DNA from: Variovorax sp. E3
Lineage (GTDB): Bacteria > Pseudomonadota > Gammaproteobacteria > Burkholderiales > Burkholderiaceae_C
NCBI RefSeq assembly: GCF_016082275.1
Contig: NZ_MOWM01000050.1
Coordinates: 1 to 46,115 of the forward strand
DNA length: 46,115 bases
Direction: 5' to 3'
Part shown: piece by piece, positions 40,171-46,115 of the stretch
Numbering within the stretch: position 1 is the stretch's first letter
Layout of the letters: each line of letters starts with the position of its first letter
Notes under the pieces: generated by a model
Seen by the model: the letters and a program-made list of their open reading frames with translations, nothing else
The model's database searches: none
Told to the model about the DNA's origin: nothing
Program-made: the position numbers and the translations under genes

Positions 40171-40246
40171 CACTGGGTGTCTCCCGCAGCGAAATAAAGG
40201 AGGAGGGCGAAGCCCGGGGGACATTCGCGGAGGGAGACACCCGGTG
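40171..40246 (-). repeat. nested-palindrome interspersed repeat, copy 2 (inverted)
   Basis: A 76-bp element with the same core as copy 1 in opposite orientation. Its outer stem has a different sequence, CACTGGGTGTCTCCC (40171-40185) with GGGAGACACCCGGTG (40232-40246), one wobble pair. The inner hairpin is swapped strand for strand: GGGC-GAA-GCCC (40205-40215). GCCCAGGTGC occurs on both sides (40155-40164 and 40273-40282). Stems change while pairing is kept. Confidence 0.85.
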
Positions 40247-40286
40247 TCCTGTGCACGCGCCCTGAACAGCGAGCCCAGGTGCCCCA

Positions 40287-41195
40287 ATGCTTGAGCTGCA
40301 CAAGCTCAGTTACCGCTATCCGCACGCTGATGCGGCCGCGCTGGCCAACGTGTCGCTGACAGTGCCAAGGGGCTGCGTGCTCGGCCTGCTGGGGCCGAAC
40401 GGCGCTGGCAAGACCACGCTGATCTCGCATCTGTCGGGCGCGCTGGCCGTGCAGGCGGGCGAGATTCGCATCGACGGACAGCCGCTGCAACAGGTGCGGG
40501 CCAAGACCCCGACACGCATTGCCGTGGCGCCGCAGGAGCAGGCCTTCTATCCGATGCTCACCGTCGCGGAAAACCTGGCGTGCTTCGCTGCGGCCGGCGG
40601 CCTGTCCGGCGCACGGAAGAAAGAGCGCATCGCGACTTGTACGGAGTTCGCGCAACTGGAGCAGTTTGCCGGCGTGCGTGCCGAGCGGCTGTCGGGCGGC
40701 CTCAAACGACGCCTGAACCTCGCCATTGCCCTGCTGCCCGAACCCGAGCTGATGCTGTTCGACGAGCCCACCGTGGGTGTCGACCCGCAGTCGCGCGCCT
40801 TCATCCTCGACGCCATCAAGAGCCTCGCGCAACAGGGCGCCGCCGTCATCTACGCCTCGCACTACATGGAAGAGATCGAGGCCATTGCGGACCGTGTCGC
40901 CATTCTCGACCGGGGCCACGTGCTGCGCGAAGGCGCGCTCGACGACCTGCTGTCCAAGAGCGCGATGCTGCTCACGCTGGCGGCCGACGGGCTCGATGCC
41001 GGCATGCTCTCGCGCTTCGGCACGGTGGAGCAGGGGGGCGTGCACTGGCGCATTCACCTGGACCGCGGCATCGGCCCCGGCCCGGTGCTGGCCGCGCTCG
41101 AAGCGGACGGCATCGAAGTGCGCCACGCCGAGTTCGGCCGCCACGACCTCGAGCAGCTCTTCATGGCGCTCACCCACCGCTCGCTGCGCGACTGA
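40287..41195 (+). CDS. ABC-2 exporter ATPase (biosynthetic cluster)
   Basis: A 302-residue ATPase of the NodI/drug-exporter type: Walker A GLLGPNGAGKTTLIS (about 33-47), signature LSGGLKRRLNLAI, Walker B LMLFDEPTVGVDP and H-loop YASHYMEEIE. The C-terminal ~80 residues are the usual extension of exporter ATPases. With the permease 6 bp downstream it would export the cluster's product or a lipid precursor across the inner membrane. Start ATG 40287, 40 bp after the second repeat element. Confidence 0.93.
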   Translation: MLELHKLSYRYPHADAAALANVSLTVPRGCVLGLLGPNGAGKTTLISHLSGALAVQAGEIRIDGQPLQQVRAKTPTRIAVAPQEQAFYPMLTVAENLACFAAAGGLSGARKKERIATCTEFAQLEQFAGVRAERLSGGLKRRLNLAIALLPEPELMLFDEPTVGVDPQSRAFILDAIKSLAQQGAAVIYASHYMEEIEAIADRVAILDRGHVLREGALDDLLSKSAMLLTLAADGLDAGMLSRFGTVEQGGVHWRIHLDRGIGPGPVLAALEADGIEVRHAEFGRHDLEQLFMALTHRSLRD

Positions 41196-41201
41196 TTTCC
41201 C

Positions 41202-42359
41202 ATGCTCCTCGCGCTCATCAAGAAAGAACTGCTCGCCCTCGTGCGCGACATGCACGGGCTGGCCGCGCTGTTCCTCATGCCGATGGTCTTCATCGTGCTG
41301 ATGTCGCTCACGCTGAAGGACATCTACCGCCCGCCGCTGGCCGAGCTGAGCTACGCCATCCACATGCGCGACACGGCCACGCCCGCGCAGTGGCTCAAGC
41401 AGCTCTGGCAACGCAACCACGGCGCGCCGCAGCCGCTGGGCGACGACTGGCAGGCGCGGCTGCGCAACGGCTCGCTCAAGTACGTGATCGTGCTGGAGCC
41501 GGGCCTGTCGGAAGAGCTGGAGTCGGCCGCGCTGTCGACGCAGGCGCGCATCCAGTTGCTGACCGAGCCCGGCATCGACGCCAACCTGTTCAACGCGCTG
41601 CGCGCCGAACTCATCGGCGCGTCGGGCGAACTGAAGGCGCGGCTGGCGCTGGCGGTGCCGGGCACGGCCAGCCCGGCGGCCGACGCCTCGATTCAGGCGA
41701 TGGTGCGCGCCGAGCGTTTTTCCACCGCCGGCCCGCGCCCGACCTCGGTGCAGCAGAACGTGCCCGCGTGGCTGGTCTTCGGCATGTTCTTCGTCGTCGC
41801 GTCGCTGTCGAGCCTGTTCGTGCAGGAGCGCAGCTCGGGCGCGCTCGGCCGGCTGCAGAGCCTGGGCGTGTCGCGCACCATGCTGCTCGCGTCGAAGGCG
41901 CTGCCGTACCTCGGCGTGAACGCGCTGCAGGCGGTGCTGATGCTCGCGGCGGGCATCTGGTTCATGCCGCTGATCGGCGGCGACGCGCTGTCGCTCGCGG
42001 GCATTCACTGGGGGGCGCTGCTGCTGTCGCTCGCGGCCGTGAGCCTTGCGGCGGTGAGCCTGTCGCTGGCGCTGGCCTGCCTGGTGCGCAGCCATGCGCA
42101 GGCCGCGACCATCGGGCCGATGGTCAATGTGCTGATGGCCGCGGCCGGCGGCATCATGGTGCCGAAGTTCGTGATGCCGGGCTTCATGCAGCGGCTGGTC
42201 GAGGTCTCGCCGATGAACTGGGGGCTTGAGGCGCTGCTCACCGTGCTGCTGCGCGGCGGCGGCGTGGCCGATGCGCTGCCGCAGATCGGGCGGCTGGTGG
42301 TGTTCGCGGCGGTGATGTTCGTCGTCGCTGTTTTTCTGTTTCGCAGGCGCGTCCCATGA
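41202..42359 (+). CDS. ABC-2 exporter permease (biosynthetic cluster)
   Basis: A 385-residue membrane protein with one N-terminal helix (LAALFLMPMVFIVLMSL), a ~150-residue periplasmic domain, and five helices toward the C-terminus (WLVFGMFFVVASLSSLFV, LLLSLAAVSLAAVSLSLALA, FAAVMFVVAVFLF). SSGALGRLQSLGVSRTML and GPMVNVLMAAAGGIMVP are typical of ABC2_membrane_3/YhgE-like permeases. It overlaps the ACP gene by 4 bp. Substrate not known; linkage to fatty-acid-type enzymes suggests a lipidic or aryl-lipid cargo. Confidence 0.9.
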   Translation: MLLALIKKELLALVRDMHGLAALFLMPMVFIVLMSLTLKDIYRPPLAELSYAIHMRDTATPAQWLKQLWQRNHGAPQPLGDDWQARLRNGSLKYVIVLEPGLSEELESAALSTQARIQLLTEPGIDANLFNALRAELIGASGELKARLALAVPGTASPAADASIQAMVRAERFSTAGPRPTSVQQNVPAWLVFGMFFVVASLSSLFVQERSSGALGRLQSLGVSRTMLLASKALPYLGVNALQAVLMLAAGIWFMPLIGGDALSLAGIHWGALLLSLAAVSLAAVSLSLALACLVRSHAQAATIGPMVNVLMAAAGGIMVPKFVMPGFMQRLVEVSPMNWGLEALLTVLLRGGGVADALPQIGRLVVFAAVMFVVAVFLFRRRVP

Positions 42360-42631
42360 GCACCACCGTCACCCCTGAATTCATTGCCAGCCTCAAGGCG
42401 ATGGTGCTCGAGTCCGTCGAGAAAGAAGCGCCCACTGGCGGCCTCGGCGACGACGAGCCCTTGTTCGGCCCCGAGGCGCGGCTCGACCTCGATTCGCTCG
42501 ATGCGCTGCAGGTGTCGATGACGATCCAGCAGCGCTTCGGCGTGCGCATGCCCGACAGCAAGGAGACGCGGCGCGCGCTGACGTCCGTCGCGCATCTGGC
42601 CGAACACCTAGCGCAAGCGGGCAAGGCATGA
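42356..42631 (+). CDS. acyl carrier protein of the biosynthetic cluster
   Basis: A 91-residue carrier protein with the phosphopantetheine site Ser47 in RLDLDSLDALQVS, flanked by the usual acidic helix 2 (MTIQQRFGVRMPDS). It overlaps the permease gene before it and the ketosynthase gene after it by 4 bp each, so all are translated together. It presumably carries the growing chain for the two condensing enzymes and serves as donor for the BtrH-like transferase. No dedicated phosphopantetheinyl transferase is in the window, so a housekeeping one must load it. Confidence 0.93.
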   Translation: MSTTVTPEFIASLKAMVLESVEKEAPTGGLGDDEPLFGPEARLDLDSLDALQVSMTIQQRFGVRMPDSKETRRALTSVAHLAEHLAQAGKA

Positions 42632-43698
42632 GCGAGGTGTACCTGGCCGGCATCGGGCTGGCCTGTGCGCTGGGCGAGGACATGCCGCGCGCGCTGGCAG
42701 CGCTGCGGCGCGGCGGCGTGGCGCCGACGCCCGTGTCCGTCACGGCCGATGTGCGGTGGCCCGTCTACACGCTGCCGCAGCAAGAGGGCGACTGGACGCA
42801 GCGCCTGCGCCGCACGGTGCGCAACGTGGTCGCGCAGACCGGCGACTGGGGCGCGCGCACCGCGCCGCTGTTCGTGGCGTCGTCGTCGCTCGACATCGGC
42901 TTCATGGAGCACACGGCGCAAGCGCAGCGGCTCGGCGGCGATCTGCAGGACTTCGCCGAAGTCGTGGCCGGCGCGCTCGACTGGCAAGGGCCGGTGTTCA
43001 CCGTCTCGACGGCCTGCACCTCGGCGCTCAACGCCGTGCTGGCCGCCGCCGACCTGATTCGCGGTGGCGAGGCCGAAGACGCATTGGTGATCGGCGCCGA
43101 GCTGGACAATCGCTTCACGGCCGCCGGCTTCGGCGCCATGCAGCTGCTGGCGCCCGACTGCGCGCAGCCCTTCGGCGCGGCGCGCAAGGGGCTGGTGCTC
43201 GGTGAGGCCGTGGCCGCGCTGCGGCTGCAGTCACGCCCCGCGCGCTGGCAGGTCACGGGCGGCGCCAACGTGGTCGACGGGCGCAACCCCTCGGGCACCG
43301 AGGCCACGGCCGTGCATGCGATGTGCCGCGCCGCGCTGGCGCAAAGCGGACTGCAACCGGGCGACATCGACCTCATCAAGGTGCAGGCGGCCGGCAGCCC
43401 GGTCAACGACGCCATCGAGGTGGAGGCGCTGAAGCAGGTGTTCGACCCGCTGCCGCCGCTGGTGTCGCTCAAGTCTGCGATCGGCCACACGCTCGGTGCG
43501 GCGGGGGCGGCGGAGCTGGCCTTGCTGGTCGGCTGCATCGAAGGCGACGCGTGGCCGGTGGTGGACTATCCGCTCGACGCATCGCTGGGCATTGCGCTGA
43601 GCGCGCAGGCGCCGCGAAAGCTGCGCCACGTCCTGCTCAACGTGGTGGGCTTCGGCGGTGGGCATGCGTCGCTGGTGCTGAAGGACTGCGCGGCATGA
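42628..43698 (+). CDS. beta-ketoacyl-ACP synthase with Gln in place of first His
   Basis: A 356-residue KAS I/II-fold protein. The nucleophile Cys130 is present in VSTACTSALNA and the second His (His287) in SAIGHTLGAAG. The first active-site His, in the usual EAHGTGT motif, aligns with Gln253 (KVQAAGSPVND). A Cys-Gln-His set is unusual. It may still condense, may only decarboxylate or transfer, or may work with the partner stub that follows. The protein is about 60 residues shorter than FabF. The start and stop each overlap neighbours by 4 bp. Confidence 0.9.
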   Translation: MSEVYLAGIGLACALGEDMPRALAALRRGGVAPTPVSVTADVRWPVYTLPQQEGDWTQRLRRTVRNVVAQTGDWGARTAPLFVASSSLDIGFMEHTAQAQRLGGDLQDFAEVVAGALDWQGPVFTVSTACTSALNAVLAAADLIRGGEAEDALVIGAELDNRFTAAGFGAMQLLAPDCAQPFGAARKGLVLGEAVAALRLQSRPARWQVTGGANVVDGRNPSGTEATAVHAMCRAALAQSGLQPGDIDLIKVQAAGSPVNDAIEVEALKQVFDPLPPLVSLKSAIGHTLGAAGAAELALLVGCIEGDAWPVVDYPLDASLGIALSAQAPRKLRHVLLNVVGFGGGHASLVLKDCAA

Positions 43699-44183
43699 CG
43701 GCATGGCGCACCGCCGCGCACTTCGTGGCGCATCCGCCGCCGGCCGAGTGGCGCGATGACCTCGCACGCCGCATCGGCAGAAGGCCGCGCCGTGTCGGCC
43801 TGTGGACCGAGCTCGCGATGTACGGCGCACGCTGCTGCCTCGACGCGGCGGGCGAGGCCGCGTTGCCTGCCAATGCGCGCTTGCGCGTGGCGAGCCTGCG
43901 CGGCGCATGGGGCGCCACGCAGGCCGGTCTCACGCAGCTCGATGCGGGGCTGCCCATGCCCTTCACCTTCATGCAGAGCCAGCCCGCGCTGATGCTGGCC
44001 GAGGTCGGCCGCTGCCTCGAATGGCAGGGCGACGCGAGCTTCATGCTGTGCCGCGACGCGCAGCGGCTGCGGGCCTTGTCGCAGCTCGGCGCCGGGCGCG
44101 GCGGGCTGTTGTTCGGCACCGTCGAGGAAGCGCGTGACGACGAGCCGCAGTGCACCGAGTGGTGGCGGCTGGTGCCGGCCTGA
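43695..44183 (+). CDS. short ketosynthase-like protein (chain-length-factor-like)
   Basis: A 162-residue protein whose stretch LRVASLRGAWGATQAGLTQL..LPMPFTFMQSQPALMLAEVG resembles the N-terminal domain of beta-ketoacyl synthases (Ketoacyl-synt_2) found as chain-length-factor-like partners in aryl polyene-type clusters. No ketosynthase Cys motif is present, so it should be non-catalytic and perhaps shapes the pocket of the upstream ketosynthase. It overlaps that gene by an ATGA and ends the cluster, 12 bp before the convergent HD gene. No terminator hairpin is seen there. Confidence 0.75.
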   Translation: MTAWRTAAHFVAHPPPAEWRDDLARRIGRRPRRVGLWTELAMYGARCCLDAAGEAALPANARLRVASLRGAWGATQAGLTQLDAGLPMPFTFMQSQPALMLAEVGRCLEWQGDASFMLCRDAQRLRALSQLGAGRGGLLFGTVEEARDDEPQCTEWWRLVPA

Positions 44184-44195
44184 CGCCGCCGTCGT

Positions 44196-44816
44196 TCAGC
44201 CGGCGATCGAACGCTGCAGGTTGGTGCGCGCCTGCGCTTCGAGCTGCGCATGCATGCGCGGCGTGGCGTAGATGGCCTTGCGGTCGAGAAAGCGCTGAAG
44301 AATCTCGCGGCGGCGCGGCAGGCGTATCTCTTCAGGCACGAACGCGTATTCGGCATGCACCTGGCGCTCGTATTCGTCGAAGCGCGCACGTGCGGCGCCG
44401 AGGATCGACAGGTCGATGTCGATCAGCAGTTCGGCATCGCGGCCCTCGGGCACCGCATCGTGGCGCGTGGCCATGACGAGCGCGTGCACCCGCTCGGCCG
44501 CGTTCGTGTTCACGCCTGCTTCCAGCAAGGCCTGCCGCGCCCAGTCGGCACTGCGCGCTTCGTTGTCGTGCGTGTGCACGTCGTAGATGGCGTCATGGAA
44601 CCACAGCGCGAGCGCGACTTCGGCGGGGCGCTCGGCCTGTGCCTTCTCGCGCTCGAACCAGGCAAGGCATTCGCCCAGGTGCTGCATCGTGTGATAGTGG
44701 CGTTGCGGCTCGCCATAGCGGCGCTGCAGCTCGTCGCACAGCGCCGCATCAGGCGAAGCGACGCCCAGCGCATGCCAGGCCGCGTTCCAGTTCTCGCGCA
44801 GGGCCTCGGGCGTCAT
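44196..44816 (-). CDS. HD-superfamily metal-dependent hydrolase
   Basis: A 206-residue protein starting at ATG 44816, 5 bp after the lytic transglycosylase stop. It carries RHYHTMQHLGECL and the HD motif LALWFHDAIYDVHTHDNEARS (about residues 72-92), with further conserved residues in VMATRHDA and LLIDIDLSILGA. This is the family of predicted HD phosphohydrolases (YfbR-like/COG4339) with no defined substrate. Cytoplasmic; likely co-transcribed with mltB. Confidence 0.9.
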   Translation of the reverse strand: MTPEALRENWNAAWHALGVASPDAALCDELQRRYGEPQRHYHTMQHLGECLAWFEREKAQAERPAEVALALWFHDAIYDVHTHDNEARSADWARQALLEAGVNTNAAERVHALVMATRHDAVPEGRDAELLIDIDLSILGAARARFDEYERQVHAEYAFVPEEIRLPRRREILQRFLDRKAIYATPRMHAQLEAQARTNLQRSIAG

Positions 44817-44821
44817 GGCGC

Positions 44822-45921
44822 TCACTGCTCCATCGCGGCCTTGACCTCTTGGCCGAGGTCGAGCACCGACATGGCGTAGTAGCTGCTCCAGTTGTAGCGC
44901 GTGATCACGTAGAAGTTGCGCGTGCCGGCCACGTAGGTCGGCGGTGCGTCGGCGCCGTTCTGCAGTTCGATCAGCGCGAACAGGCCCTTGTGCTTGATGC
45001 CGTCGCCTTCGGGCACCGCACCGGCGGCCACGAAGCTGTCGGCGCTGAAGGTGGGCAGGATGTCGGGCGCCAGCAAGATCGCCTTCTGCAGCCGGGCTTC
45101 CTCGAAATGGACGGGGTAGATGGCGGGCACGCCCGGTTGCCAACCGAAGGCCTTGAAGTAGTTGGCCACCGAGCCGATCACGTCGGCCGGGTTGTTGACG
45201 AGGTCGATGCGGCCGTCGCCGTCGAAGTCGACCGCGTACTTGGCCATGCTGCTGGGCATGAACTGCGGCATGCCCATGGCGCCGGCATAGCTGCCCAGCG
45301 GCGTGAGCGGGTCGTCGGCGGTGCGGCTCTCGATGCTCAGGAAGCTCTCGAGCTCGCCCCGAAAGAAGGCCTGGCGCTCGGCCGCGCGCGGGTGGCCCTG
45401 GGGGAAGTCGAACGAGAGCGTGGCCAGCGCGTCGATCACGCGGAAGTTGCCCATGTTGCGGCCGTAGATGGTCTCCACGCCGATGATGCCGACGATGATT
45501 TCCGCCGGCACGCCGTACACCTGCTCGGCGCGTGCCAGCGTGTCGGCATTGGCGCGCCAGAAGCGCACGCCGGCCGCGATGCGCACGGGGTCGATGAAGC
45601 GGCTGCGGTAGGTCTGCCAGTTCTTCACGGTGCCGACCGGGCCCGGCAGCATGAGCCGCGGCACGTTGGGCAGGAAGCGCGCGGCGCCGATGGTGGCGCG
45701 CACCCATTCGCGGTCGAGGCCGCGGCGCGCGGCCACGTCGTCGGCGAACTGCATGGCGTCGTCGCGCGTGGCGTAGGGCACGCTGCCGCGCACCGGCGTG
45801 ACCGCCGCGCCGCGTGCATTGGAAGACTTCTGTGCTACAGCCCCCGTGGACCAGGCGCAGCAGGCGGCGAGAAGGGCGGCTGCCGCGGCGGCGCGGGATG
45901 GCGTGGGAAGAAAAATCGCAT
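44822..45921 (-). CDS. mltB: MltB-type lytic murein transglycosylase (apparent N-terminal frameshift)
   Basis: A periplasmic enzyme of about 366 residues that cleaves peptidoglycan to 1,6-anhydro-muropeptides. The core (NWQTYRSRFIDPVRIAAGVRFW, catalytic Glu in IIGVETIYGRNMG, SYAGAMGMPQFMPSSM, DFDGDGRIDLVNNP, NFYVITRYNWSSYYAMSV) is intact up to at least 45793. The signal sequence AAAALLAACCAWSTGAVAQ is in frame with the core, but its ATG (45921, reading MRFFFP) is one base out of frame. One base is missing in 45893-45907, probably in the GGG run. Without that correction the only start would be GTG 45793, which lacks the signal. Confidence 0.88.
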
Positions 45922-45974
45922 GGGCCCATTGTGCCGTCCGCCCGCTCGGGCCTTTCCCGGGGACACATGTGGTT

Positions 45975-46115
45975 TCAGCCGCGCGGCTTGGCGGCGGGCC
46001 ATGCGAGGCGGCGGAACTCGGCGCGCAGCGCGGACAGGGAGCCCGGCGTGGCCGGTGCGTAGCGCTGCGCCTCGAGCTTCAGCAGCCAGTCGCGCACGGC
46101 GTGCGCGGCGGGGCC
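45975..46115 (-). CDS. C-terminal end of a probable TgpA-like transglutaminase membrane protein (runs off window)
   Basis: The last 46 residues of a protein whose upstream part lies beyond the window, ending at TGA 45975. It reads RDWLLKLEAQRYAP..LSALRAEFRRLAWP, which resembles the DUF4129 tail of TgpA-type proteins common in Burkholderiales. That match is from memory of similar tails and cannot be confirmed from so few residues. The 53 bp between it and the mltB start hold no clear promoter. Confidence 0.5.
   Translation of the reverse strand, partial: GPAAHAVRDWLLKLEAQRYAPATPGSLSALRAEFRRLAWPAAKPRG

Noticed and set aside
40031..40246. CRISPR array or insertion sequence at the repeat pair
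   Set aside because: There are only two copies, inverted, with no spacer series and no transposase frame; the structure is a hairpin repeat.

Overview
The window is a 46 kb piece of a GC-rich (roughly 70%) proteobacterial chromosome. The gene families (paired Bug-type receptors, permuted ATP-grasp/alpha-E proteins with a DUF2126 transglutaminase, a Rhizobium-type glycerol ABC importer) and the dense operons suggest Comamonadaceae, most likely Variovorax or a close relative. That placement is inference from gene content. No tRNA, rRNA, CRISPR array, transposase or prophage gene was seen.

Layout. (1) 1-6533, minus strand: a large transglutaminase/DUF2126 protein, an ATP-grasp/alpha-E fusion, and the start of a lipoprotein. 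(2) 6655-9124: ComEC, the DNA-uptake channel. (3) 9274-18620, plus strand: an IclR regulator and a CoA-thioester catabolic operon with a Cys-less thiolase-like protein, DUF35 partner, MaoC hydratase, two tricarboxylate-type receptors, two paralogous enoyl-CoA hydratases and an NDP-forming acyl-CoA ligase. The first three resemble a retro-aldol side-chain-cleaving module. (4) 18677-22248: a second, split ATP-grasp plus alpha-E pair, a 2OG-Fe(II) oxygenase, and a lower-GC gene resembling Imm6 immunity proteins. (5) 22252-24619: a sulfatase-fold membrane transferase divergent from an SH3-domain exported protein. (6) 24651-34816: a complete glycerol regulon, glpK-glpR divergent from glpD and a six-gene ABC importer. 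(7) 34870-36318: a conserved unknown and a TPR protein. (8) 36459-44183: a compact, probably undescribed biosynthetic cluster with a DarA-like protein, KAS III, a small unknown, a BtrH-like acyltransferase, an ABC exporter, an ACP, an atypical ketosynthase and a ketosynthase-like stub. It is interrupted by a head-to-head pair of structured repeats. (9) 44196-46115, minus strand: an HD hydrolase, an MltB-type lytic transglycosylase, and the end of a probable TgpA-like protein.

Data quality. At least fourteen single-base gaps break otherwise intact conserved genes. All are deletions, mostly of one base in a short G or C run, and two further starts look shifted in the same way. This pattern points to sequencing or consensus error rather than real pseudogenes, so these genes are annotated as whole CDSs with the break stated.

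How the genes work together. The glycerol region is self-contained: uptake by GlpSTPQUV, phosphorylation by GlpK, oxidation by GlpD, control by GlpR. The catabolic operon would activate an acid to its CoA ester, hydrate it, and cleave it. The 36-44 kb cluster would build an ACP-bound chain from housekeeping fatty-acid precursors, condense or aromatise it, possibly acylate a partner, and export the product.
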